From Kondoa malvinella (lineage: Eukaryota; Basidiomycota; Agaricostilbomycetes; Agaricostilbales; Kondoaceae), in the NCBI GenBank assembly GCA_039545315.1, contig BCIM01000002.1:461369-525368 (forward strand): a DNA stretch of 64,000 nucleotides. Direction: 5' to 3'. The position numbers and the translations under genes were made by a program. Below are positions 1-11,324 of the stretch, piece by piece (within the stretch, counting starts at the first letter, position 1; each line of letters opens with the position of its first letter). The notes below the pieces were generated by a model. The model did not search any database, was not told where the DNA came from, and was given only the letters and a program-made list of their open reading frames with translations.

Positions 1-343
1 GATTTTACGTTCTCAACCTCATCTGTGTGACTTGGCTGACCGACTTATCAGGTCCCCAAACCAACTGCGCAGGCAAGGACGGCGAGCTGTCTGCCGTGGG
101 CGCTGTTTGATGAGCTGCTTGTTCTCCAAGGCGATGAGGTCGTAAAAGACTTACAAGAGCAGCTGAGAAAGGGGATCAATGATCGGCTAAAAGGACTTGA
201 GGCAATCTCTAATCGCATGTTAAGTTCCAGGTGAATGAATTGCACAGCTCAGAATCATATGGCTACATTGAATCGGACTACTGTGACTATGTACATTGCT
301 TTTCAAACGATTCTTATTCATAGTCTCTGGCGCCCAAAGCCTA

Positions 344-1755
344 TCATACAGTCTGTTCGCTACCTTTTGCTCTCTCAGAATACTGGAGCGCTCCAGCTGT
401 TTGTACACAGGTTGATGGATACGTCGTGTCAGACGGGAGATAGTGTCCGTCCTGAGGCCGACCATATACGTTGGCTGGGAAAGCAATCAGTGAATTACAA
501 ACAGCATATAGAAGCAACACACAATAGTACCAGACTTCAGATCTGTAATGAGACGATCAATTTGATACCGACTATTAGAAGAGGAGGATAGCTTACACAT
601 AAATTCTGCCATCATCATCGCTACCTTTTCCAGCTTCTGTCTCGTTGTAGCTTGGCCCGGAGCAACCGATCTAGAGCGACACTTTAGATGCAAAGACACG
701 AACGATATTTTGACACCCACATGGGGTAGGGCACCGAACCGGTCTGTCAGCGTCTTCTCGAAGTCGGACAGCGAGTAGCCTGTTGAGTTAGACTGCCAAT
801 CGTGCTCAGTGATTTCCGTGAAGATAAAGGTTCTGGCTTACTGGCTTGTAGCCTGCTTCTGCGAGCCAGTCATAGGTAGGCAATTGCTTGTGACGTTCGA
901 CAGTGGTAGTCGCGTAATCGACAGTGCCTTCCCGTGCAACATACTTGGGACCATAGCACTGATCTTGGAAGGTAGAGAAACAGGTTGCGTGTTTACTTTC
1001 AACCAATAAGAAGTCGGTACAACTGCTCGCTCGATTGACTACGAACCTGTATTCGTGGGCCCAGAGGACCCAATTAGGCTGGTTTCTGGCTACCCAGTGG
1101 CTACAAAGTGCTTTACTTTAGCTTACTATGCATTGGACAGAGGACTCACTCGTTCATGTATTTGATAAGGTCAAGATTACCGAAGCTCGCGAGAATGTCG
1201 TCAAACTGCTCGCCTGTCCAAGGAGAAGCAGTCATATTGGTAGTTCCATACGGAGTGCTTGGATCTGGGTCGGGGTCGAATTGCTGAGAGAAGAACATCG
1301 TGAGACCAGCTCCCAGCTGAGCGCAGCCAGACAAACCTTGGACAGATCACACCACTGTGTGTAGGAGCCATCGCAATAATCTGGCCAAAGACCCTGTATT
1401 GGACTCTCAGCAACCGAGCGAAGCGGGAGAACAGGACTAACGTGAATGCCCCAATGCTCCTTCGGAAGCAACTGGCCTTCACTTTCTAAGTTCGTATAGA
1501 TGGTCCAGAATTGGGTGAGGAGAACAAGAGGACCTGTCGGAACCATCAATATCAGATGCAAGCTGTTGAGAGCTACCTACCGAAAGTCTCAGTGCAACAA
1601 CTGTCCAAGCTGGGATTCAAGGTGAGGTTCGCTTGAGGTGTGCAAGATAGAGGAGGATTCTGATACAGAGCACAAGTGTGGTTGTACGCCGATTGATCAG
1701 GGTAGATCTCGGCTGCAGCTAGACCTATTGCCGCCAACAAGAACAAAGAGAGCAT
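344..1755 (-). CDS. Secreted ribonuclease T2
   Basis: Acid endoribonuclease of the RNase T2 family, secreted or vacuolar, cutting single-stranded RNA. The ATG at 1755 opens a hydrophobic signal peptide (MLSLFLLAAIGLAAAE). Seven or so short introns are needed; for example 1534-1580 and 1394-1441 have clean GT/AG ends. Joined exons give the first active-site block HGLWPD followed by YCDGSYTQWCD, then the second block HEYSKHATC, then PTYDWLAEAGY, PHIGCSG, a VSEVWYY strand and QDGHYLPSDTTYPSTC, all in the family order. The stop is TGA at 344-346. Odd point: block two has Tyr and Ala where the family usually has Trp and Gly (HEWxKHGxC); the catalytic His, Glu, Lys and His remain. Family assignment is secure; some internal exon edges are approximate. 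Confidence 0.85.
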
Positions 1756-2061
1756 GGTCCAGATTGGTAATGGTACGAGAGGAAGAAAGAGCGGCGTTTG
1801 GATAAAGCAAGATTTTGCACTAAGATAAGAACGTGTGTCATGCACGCTAAGGCTCACGTTCGCCCTACGCGTAAAAGTGCCAAGACAAAACGCGTTGATT
1901 CGCGTATAACAGCCAGGAAGCGAATAAGAAGACAGGCAGGTAAGGTGGTGATGATACGCAAGCAGAAGGTATACCTACTCCACAAGTAATCAGCGAAATA
2001 TTGACATCATAATGCAAACGCGTAACGACGATTCTTGAGGCTAACGACGCCCAACACCACT

Positions 2062-4128
2062 TCAGTCCCAATGCATGCTAGCGTCCACGATCTCGAAGTG
2101 ATCAAAGAGACCCTACAGAAAGAATAAGACAGAGGTCTCCCATGCAAGCAGGCATTCACCTTCATCAGCTCGATGAGATAGGCGACATCCTTGGTGCCGG
2201 CAGTCTCTCGCTGCACAGAAGATCAGCTGCTGCTCGCAGCTATACATCTATTACTCACAATAGAGTGCATAGATAGCTGAGCGCAACCAATGTCGACTGT
2301 CCTTAGACCAATCTTGGAAATCAGGGGACCGATGGTTGAACCACAAGGCATGTCGTTGCGGATCTACGTTCTTTTTAGTTTTCATACCACTTGCAAGAGA
2401 TAGTGCATACCTCATACTCCTGCAAAGGCACGCTGACTTTCTTTGCAATTCGCTTCAACAAGAAAGCAGATTCAGCAGATGTAGCGTATCGTTGTTTCGC
2501 ATTGGCTGTATGAAAGTATCAGCACTGTATACACAACCGTAGAGGAGTGAAAGACTCTTGATGGCCGGCCCGCGGTTCATCATTGGTCGATGATTCACTT
2601 CGTGCTTCTCCAGGAAGCTTGGGTGAAGTGCATGGCCCTGTACGCGTGAATATCAACACACAGAATTACCTGTTTGAGTAGACTACATACCATGTCACAC
2701 GACAAAAGGTATGAGTTCGCAATTGAGCGCTACATTCATCTGTCAGAGAAGCCGGATCAACGATAGAAATTACTCACGTGAACGACTTCCTCTTCAGCTG
2801 CTTCCGAGTACAAAGCAGTCGTCACTCTCCCAATGACTGATTCTAAGAAATTACTCTCTGCGCCCACAGCTGAAACGCTGCCAATTTCCTCATGATCAAA
2901 TAGACAAATCAACCTGGTCGTCTTGCTGTTGACCAAATCCTGATCTTTGATTGCAGCAGCAGCTCGAACTGCGCAATAAGTCGAAAAGAGGTTATCGATA
3001 CGAGCGGAAAAGATGAATTCGTTCATTGCGCCGCCAATGGTGCTTGGTTGTACGTCGAAGAAGGACAAGTCAAAGTCTTCGATTTGGGAAATGGAATCTA
3101 GATTGAGGTGATCTTTGAGGATAGCGAGCAGGATTGGGCTGTGTGTTTCCGATTCTGATTTGCCATTACCGTTTGACGAAGCCGAAGGTTCGTTCATCGC
3201 TGCTGTTAGGAGAGACAAGATCGGTACCATTTGTGTCTCTTGGTTGTAGAAGGTTTTCCTGCTCGAGGGATGAGACCGTTATAGATCGCTGAGCATCTGA
3301 CGTACTCGTTCTGAGTTCGGTCAAGATGAATAGCAACAGTCGGTATACGCGCCTGAAGGCAACATCAGCCAAGCTTCGATAGCAATCAATGGACTTACAA
3401 GAGGTTTCGCAATGTGCACCAAATGATGAGAATAGCTATAGCCATCCGAGTTGGCTACGACTACTCGACCCGCCAGACCGAGATCTCTATCCAGCCAGGT
3501 GTGCCATAGCCCGCCTCCGTAAGTCTCTACGCCTACTCTGACCTACTCGATCATCAATACAACATCTCGGATAAGAATTGGAGACGCACATAGCCATTAT
3601 CATTCCTCTGCCTGCACGTCAGTACGATCATAGACTGGCAGAGACATAGCATACCTTTGAGATAGGTCTGACTTTGAAGCAGCATGAATCCGTGTGCGTC
3701 CCAACAATGCTGAACCCATTTCCAGACTGATACCCATCACCCAAAGCAAAAGCAATCAAGCTAGACTGATTCCTCGTAACATAGTATTTCCCCTTTCTTT
3801 CAAGAGCGTTTTTCCAGCTCTCGCGTTCATGCAAACGAGTGTAACCTTCGGCTTCCAACATTTTGCTAGCTTGCGAGACGGCATGATAAGGCGTAGGAGC
3901 TGCATTGACGAAATCGACAAAGCCTTGAGCTTCACGTCCTTCAGCTGACCCAACGTCGATCCAAGTAGGCGAGATATCATTCGAAGTGGAAGTAGTCATG
4001 TTTGCTGAACGTGGAATCAGCGACGAAAGCCGAGGCAGTCGTGTGCTGCTGTTGAAGATTCTGGTAGCTATATTGTGTACACGTGCTGCAGCAGAAGAAT
4101 GCAGCAGAAGTTGGCTTCTGAAGAGCAA
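2062..4128 (-). CDS. Aspartyl aminopeptidase (M18 family)
   Basis: Dodecameric zinc aminopeptidase that removes N-terminal Asp or Glu. Seen in order: [15 protein letters not shown] near the N-terminus, GTHTDS (first zinc ligand His), ARIDN (bridging Asp), FDHEEIGS (catalytic and zinc Glu pair), [38 protein letters not shown] and a C-terminal [16 protein letters not shown] ending at 2062. Several introns of about 50 nt interrupt it. The ORF starts at 4128 with 43 residues rich in Arg, Ser and Ala and lacking acidic residues, typical of a mitochondrial presequence, before a second Met (MTTSTSND) that matches the usual cytosolic start. Both forms may be made from one gene. Family and residues are certain; targeting is inferred. 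Confidence 0.92.
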
Positions 4129-4285
4129 ATCGGTTCTCTGAGAAAACTCATAGCATTCGGCTGATGTGATTGTCCCCCGCCGAATTAGTCAAAGAGAGAG
4201 AGAGAGTGTAAAGATATCAAAGAGCATCGCAGCACATCGCATGTCACAGCACCAGCAATTATCCCCTCTATTCCCGCTTGACCGA

Positions 4286-6237
4286 TCACAAGACCAGAGT
4301 CTGTCCCAGAGCGAATCAGTTGACTGTCTATAACAGCGATAACAGATACGAACAGTCTCGACCATGATACCAGTGACCTGTGAGAAGCGAACCGGACCGT
4401 AAGTAATGTGAATTACCAAAACCAATTCTCATGCTCACCTGGTAGCAGTCAATGTTACTCGCTGGGCGTCTGTCTTCGAAGTAACCGTAACCTTTGGCCG
4501 AGACGGATCTGAATCACGTGATTAGTATACACTCAAAAAGGGAATCGAAATAAAGCTCACCGAGGAATACGGATGCTTAAGAATCGAAAAAGTCAGCAAT
4601 CTTTTCACCAAGCAACAGTCTTGAGAGCATTACCTAGCACCTCTGTACGTCAAAAAACACTAATCAGTATTGATGTACTGAACAGCGTTTCTCATGTCCG
4701 TACCTGTTAGCAACACCAGATGAGAACTGGCTGATGTGACCAGTCTCGTGAGCGCCGGTAAGACGGAGGTCGTTGTCGGTACCGTAGACGGCAATGTGTT
4801 CCTGTAAAGCACATTGGGCCATCAGCCACCATGAAGCGGCAAATCGCATTAGCGCCCACATTATGTCTCTTCTCGAGCTTCTCAATCATAGACTTGATGA
4901 CGGCCATACCGTTCTTCTCGTCACGGGTACCGTTGGTTGAGTAGTTGGTGTGAGCTCCTGCACCGTTCCAGTCGCCCTTGAGTGGTTTAGGGTGGAAAGA
5001 GACTTTGATGCCCCATTCTTCGGCACATCGGATGAGGAGGAAACGAGCCATGGTCATGTGGTCGCCAGACTCGATACCGATGCAAGGACCGACTTGGAAT
5101 TCCCATTGAGCGCTGTGATGATTTCAATTGTAAGAAGACCGAGAGGATCTTATCGGTAAAGGCAGTGCTTACGGCATGACTTCGGCATTGATACCAGAAA
5201 TCTTGATGCCAGAGTACAAGCAAGCGCGGTAGTGAGCTTCAATGAGATCACGAGCGAACACGCGTCCGGTACCTACGGCCAGATTTCAGCTTTTGCATAA
5301 TAGTGCGTTAGAAAGAGCACGGACCGACACCACAGTAGTATGGACCTTGAGGTCCTGGGAAACCGCCTTTTGGCCAACCGTATGGAGCGCCGTCGTTGTT
5401 GAAGAGGGTGTATTCCTGTTCAATGCCGAACCATGGCTCTTCGCTCTTGACTTGCTCCATGAGCTTGTTGCAGTGGTATCTAACCATACATGTTCGCCAT
5501 TACCTCTTAATAAGTTGACGGAAAAGGCATACCTGTGGTTGGTCTTGTTGGGGGTTCCATCCGGGTTGAAAGTCTCGCAAAGGACGAGAATGTTGCTGCC
5601 ATTCCATTGAGCTGAATCATGCTGCGTTTGGGAGAAGACTCACTCTCCAAGACGGAAAGGATCCCTGAAGATGGCAGCGGGACGAAGGAAGACGTCAGAG
5701 TCGTGGCCGGCAGCCTGGTTGGTAGAGGAGCCGTCAAAGTTCCATTCCGGCAGGTCGTCAACGCTCTTGATAGGGCCAGTGAGAGTCTAGTAACAGATAC
5801 AGAGCGGATCAGCACTTGTCTGTTGACTGATAGACCTGAGACATTCTGCGGCGTTTACCCGCGCACGCAAGGGAGATGTCTTCAGATCCGACAGAAAGCC
5901 TTACCTGGGTCTTGCAACGGAAGCCGAGCTCGCCGTCTGTACGTGGACAGTGCTCTCAATACCCTGGACAGGCAGTGGAGTTGTATACAAACGTACCTCT
6001 GCGGAGAAGGGGCAGAGTCAATATTTGCAACAAATGCCAAAAGAGGCCGTAAAGCTACTCACAACCAAACATATTCAGCTTGAATCTGGCCGCCTTGGTC
6101 AAGCTGGAGGTAAGGAGCGAGAATATCTCTGTTGGAAAAAGGGCGAGGCCACCGTTATCAGCCGCTGTGCTGCCAATCAAAGTGTTGCTATCTCGAATTG
6201 CGGCTTACTTGTGGATGGAGTAAGGGTCACGAGCCAT
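4286..6237 (-). CDS. GLN1: Glutamine synthetase
   Basis: Type II (eukaryotic) glutamine synthetase, cytosolic, ATP-dependent amidation of glutamate with ammonium. Start [10 protein letters not shown] at 6237. Visible blocks are [87 protein letters not shown] and [12 protein letters not shown]. These cover the beta-grasp and catalytic domains with the metal and ATP-binding residues. Many short introns occur. At the 3' end a simple ORF would run to 4189 with an odd Cys-rich tail. A 53-nt intron (donor GTTCGT, acceptor GGGACAG at 4301-4303) instead gives [12 protein letters not shown], which keeps the conserved VETT ending, so I place the stop at 4286. Confidence 0.93.
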
Positions 6238-6403
6238 TGTAGAGTGTTTTCGAGAGAAGTCGATGTTTTGGGGTAAGATGATAAGCTTCTCCCTCGAGCG
6301 AAGGAAGGGGAAAGATAACCGGAAGGTCTCGGGACAAGCTCCGTTCAGGGAGAAGAGTCTGCTGTGTGATAGATAGTGTTACATTGCTATAGATACAAGT
6401 GCG

Positions 6404-9400
6404 CTAAGCCATTTCAGGGTCCGAATCCGAATCATTGTCCAAGAAAAGCCGTTCCGAATAGTTGATCTGCTCTTCCAAGAAGTCCGCATCTTCACTGTCA
6501 GCCCAACCTCTCCCACCGACATAAGATAGCGCAACAGGCAGGAACACCAACCCATGCAATGCGCCTGCGAGGATCAATGCGAGCCACATGCGGAAGTAAT
6601 ATGTCTGCATGCACAGCTCAGCGTGTGTTAGCCATGCAACGCATTCCGATCACTTACCCGTAATAGCTGTGAGCGAGTCAGGGCGAGTACAGAGATACCG
6701 ATAAGCTTGGTCATTGTAATGCCAGATAAGACCTGTAGACATGTTCAGTCTGCGTCTCACTGGCAAAAGGAGAGAGAACTCACCGAAGACCCAACATCTG
6801 CCAAAGCGACCCAGGCTCTCTCATCCCTCTCTTTCTGTCCTGACGGGTGATGATAAGGTAAACCGCCGCCCAGAGCACCCATGAATGCTCTAGCGATATG
6901 CGAGCAAAACTCGACGCTGATCCCAATCGATATCACCAAATTGACCAAGCTGACTGCGTTCAAGCTAATGTTCCAGAGACCCATGATGCCCATCACCATC
7001 ATGACTGACATGAAGGTCGTCCAAGCTACTACTGCACCTGTTCGGAATGAACCGAGCATGAAGCTGGTCATGCCGAACACAGCTAGCAAAGCGAGAAAGA
7101 GGACTTGTCGTGTAGTAGCTGTGATAGTCGCGTATTGATCAAAGAAGACATAGAAGACCGAATATGGGTAGACATGGCCGCCACTGGTCTGGGAAAGATC
7201 ATCTGCAACTCGATTGACTGCTGCCATGGCATCGATAAAGTCCGCTTGTGACTTGAGTGGTGTATGATAGGTTCTTAAGTGCGATGCTGTGACGCCATGT
7301 GCAGACTTGAGACTGATCGCGGACGAGTACGGCGCTTGGCCTCCTAGAGGACATGCTTCATCTGTAGGTGATTGGAGCCATTGTTCGAGGTAGCGCATGA
7401 ACTTGTCGCCTTGAGGTAATCCTTCCATTGAGACGTTCCATTGCTGACTTTCTGCTTCGTAGCATGGCATACATCTTGATTCTGATTCTGAAGGACCGCA
7501 AAAGATGTTGTGGTCGTTTCTTCTCACTCGACAGCAAGTATCTAAAGCTGGATTGAGCCATTGGAAGAAGTCATCAAGCCAAACAGCCGGTGGCTCGGCA
7601 AGGAAGGAAGAATCGGACTGCTTGCGTTCAGCTTCTAGGATATTAGCTATAGATTGGTCTTTGCAAGTTGAGAAGCGACCACAGAGGGCTTGTTGTCCAG
7701 CTCGAGCTGTGACATTGACGTCTTCCGTCACAAAGTAGACGGGCGGTCCAACATCAAGGAAGTCGTCCAAAGCGTTAAAGTATGGAATGAGGTAAGACTC
7801 TGAAGGAAGAGCTAGTCGTTGATCTGCGAAAAGTCGGTCAGCTGAGATCACAGCATGCCCAATTTATGCCATACCCAAGCCTAGATCCACTGTTCTAGCA
7901 GCTACCCATGATAGAACAAAGAGCAGAGAAAAGATTGCGAGAACAGCTTGCTTCGTGTACTTTCTGAGCAAAAAAGGTGCATAGTGATTCGAGATGAATT
8001 TCGCGACGCTGCTTGAAGCCACTGCATATGTACTGGGTTTGGCAGGTGGCATCTTGACACATGGTAGACAATCGACCCGGTTTGCCTGAAAAGATATCAG
8101 CTTACACCGGCATATCATGCAAGGTCTTACCTCTGTTCTTCGCAAGTCGATCGTGATAGCGCTGACGAACACAGTCACTTGCAAGACAGCATTGATCGCG
8201 ACAGCTCCAGCAGCATAGATGGCAAAGTTGCGCACAGCCGGCATCCCAACCAGGGTGCCAAGCGAGAAAGCAACCGTCTCGCAGACTGCACTGAGAGTTA
8301 TAGAAGGTCCCATGCGTGAAAGCGCACGGGCGACTCGTTCTTCAGGCGGCGGCAAACCATCGAGGTCTTCATCATATTCTGCTCGTCGTTGATCATCGTC
8401 TACTAAGGCTTGACCTCCTCCATGTCTAGGCATGGTGGCATAGGCGCGAGCATTCTGTCTCTCTAGCTCATGAGCGAGAATGAAGACGTTATCGACACCG
8501 ATGGCGAGCACGAGAAAAGGGATAACTTCGGCGATGATCAGGGTGATCTTGATACCAAGCATGGAGAAGAGACCAACAGAAGTCGATACCGACAATAGGA
8601 CGACTATATCTCATCAGCGTGTAGTCAACGCTGGGTGATGTTGGCTTACTTGCGATGCCCCAAAGGCCCAAAAGGAACTTCGACTCGACCAAGACCCTTC
8701 GAAACAGGTGACCAGGCTTTTGTTCTCCATCCCCTTCATTCTCAAGGTAGATCGCGCCGCCCTTAATCTTCCTGTACACGACCCTATGTACTTGCCGCAG
8801 CAGACTGTCTAAAACGCCAAACAGACTACCCATTGTCCCTCCTAATGCAAGGGAGACATAGATGAACATGACCACATAGGACAGAATGACGATAGGGACA
8901 TCGGTATTAGTGGATTTGTTCAATTCTTGTTCTAGAGAAACACCAGTGGAATAGGCGATCTGGAGTCCAGCTTCCGATCGGGCTCGAATAGCTAATTGCG
9001 CAAGGTAGGTTCGAAGAGCATTTTCCCAGTCTTCTGCTTTGGCAATGACGGCTTTATCGAGCGAATTGTCTACGACATAGGTGATGACTAAAGCTCGAGC
9101 TTCTGTTGCCCGAACTAGAGCATCTTCATCCTCTTCCACTGTGAACAGAGCGGCTGAATGATTCCCACTATAACCTGGAATACCACCGAAGAGCAGTCGG
9201 GGAGACAAAGGCTGGCCGCTAGGAGGCAGACACAGACTCGGCGAGGAAGCACATTCGTTGATCGATTTTGCCCAGCTGGAGCGAATATTCGCAGCATCGT
9301 TGCCAAAGTAGCCCATGAAACTTTGCGTGACGCAATCGTCTGCTGATCTCGCTTCTCCAGAAGGCGCGAAGCAGACATCTCTCAGAGTATAGCCTTTCGG

Positions 9401-11112
9401 TGAAGTGAGTTGGCGGATTTCCTCTTCTATTCCAGCCCACCACTTCATTCGTTCATAGGTCAAGACAGGTTTGGTTGGTTCATCGAGAACAGAGAGGAAG
9501 ACCTGTTCGGTGCGGTAGAATGGACCGAAATCTGACTCAAAAGCTTCTTTGTTTCGTGCTGAATCTGATCCTTTCGCGACCCATAGCCTCACTGGATCTT
9601 TCTCAACTTTGAAGCGCCCCCAACCAGAGTTGAGCAAACCGCAGACGAGCAGACCGAGACAGAGGGTGATGTAAGGCTTCGAAGCGCAGAAATAGCCCAA
9701 GCTGTAGAACCACTTTGAGAGGTACGTATTGACAAAGTAAGATCGTGGTTGAGAAGCTTCTAGTGGTCCTCGTTCGAGCAGCGATGCACCTCGGCCTAAA
9801 CGATTGCGAGATAATGATTGAGCTGGTGAGCTGTCCATGATAGACGAGCCTGAAGGTGGTCCAGTAGATCGCAACAGTGCAGCAGAGTGTGACGAGTTGG
9901 AAGACTGGTGATCATGCGACTCGTTCTGATCCAATGGGTCGTCCATCGAGATTCCACTGACGTTGGAATTCCTGGACCGAAGTTTTGGCAAGATGACGGA
10001 TCTTCGTTCCCAGATGTTCTGTATACCGACACCGAACATAAAGCAAAAGAGCGTGATGCCGTACAGGAGGACCAGAGCGAAGTCGAAGCAGCGTAGTTTG
10101 CCTACCCGGCATTCCGAAGCGCGGACCTCTTGGGGCGAAGGAACATGAGGTAGCTCGAGGCAGTTTTCAGGACAATCGGGACATGCGCAACGAATGGACG
10201 GATCAGAAGAATTGCAGGCATTCACATTTCGGTCGAAGGGCTTGATCGTGGCATCGTGCACCGGCTTAGATCCAGGTATAGGCAGATCATCTACAGGTTG
10301 AGGGAAGTCGATTTGGAAAGGTGACCCGAGTCCAGGTCTCTGCAAGCAACAGCTGATTCAATCTTCTGTAGAAGATTGACAGCAAAAGCATACCTCTGTG
10401 CCCATGTATCGCACGAAACTCAGCCAATTCTTTGCACCGCCGCCCAAGAATTCCATCGCATAGCCATTTGTGGCGCCAAACTTGACATTCTTACAGCTAT
10501 CAAAGAAGCCTTGACCGAACTGCGTCGAGACATGAAAGGCCAGATTCTTGACTGCTGGTCCAGGAGCTGGTGCCAATGATGTATCTTCGAAAGCTGCAGC
10601 GAAAGAGGAGAGATTCTGTGTAGCTGTGACGGAAACGAAGAGACTTTGATCAGGAGAACACGTCATGCCGCAATAGAAGTCGCGAAAGTTGAGGCGACAG
10701 GCAGGACATAACGCCAGCAGAGGTTCAGCTTGAGCAAGAGATTGTTGAAAGGTCTCTAGCTGTGAAGGAGTACAGCAGGCGTGCGTCCAATCGCTATCTG
10801 TGCCACAGACTTCTCGCAGCGACGCTTGAAACGATGAATCTACCTAGAAAACCGGCTGATCAGAGGCTGCCACTGTGCTGCCGTATGGTTAAGACACACT
10901 TCTCTCGCTTTGCCGTTGTCTGCGCAAGGCAGCTCTTGGCCGAATATTCCTCCTTTCCGTCCGCAAGCGTCATACATCGAACACCTGCCAGCTTCTCTGA
11001 CAGTCTCCTGGCCCCAACGACGCTCATCTTGTGCTGCTACTAACTGGGTATAACCAAACGAAAGGTATACTGCTATCGGGAATATTGTAGTCATTAAAGT
11101 CAACAACCGCAT
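6404..11112 (-). CDS. NCR1: NPC1/Ncr1-type sterol transporter
   Basis: Polytopic vacuolar or lysosomal membrane protein of the Niemann-Pick C1 family (RND fold) that hands sterol from the lumen to the limiting membrane. ATG at 11112 starts a signal peptide ([19 protein letters not shown]), followed by the Cys-rich sterol-binding N-terminal domain ([29 protein letters not shown]). Next come a first membrane helix, a luminal loop, and the sterol-sensing domain around [16 protein letters not shown]. After a second luminal loop come the C-terminal five-helix bundle ([17 protein letters not shown]) and an acidic tail [11 protein letters not shown]. Introns are few, for example 44 nt near 8600-8650 and 51 nt near 7801-7851. 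About 1,400 residues, normal for the family. It lies 213 bp downstream of the Argonaute stop on the same strand. Confidence 0.93.
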
Positions 11113-11324
11113 CACGGTCGCTGGACAAAGCCCGTTATCAAATTCTCGCAGCAAAGGTGATGACCAGAGTCTAGTGAGCAGATTTGATATGGTTGCAGCG
11201 ATGCTAGCTGCGCATGATATTGCAATTTCACGATTCAATGCTATCCTTCCTTCGTTACCGCATCGAGACCAGAAGCAGAAAACAAGACGGAGTATCGCGA
11301 GTGGTTGAAAGGGACGCGCTGCAC

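Noticed and set aside
4191..4207. Short AG microsatellite
   Set aside because: Only about eight dinucleotide units; too common to be informative.
4189..4300. Cys-rich C-terminal extension of glutamine synthetase
   Set aside because: A 53-nt intron with good signals restores the conserved VETT ending with a stop at 4286, so the extension is probably read-through of an intron.
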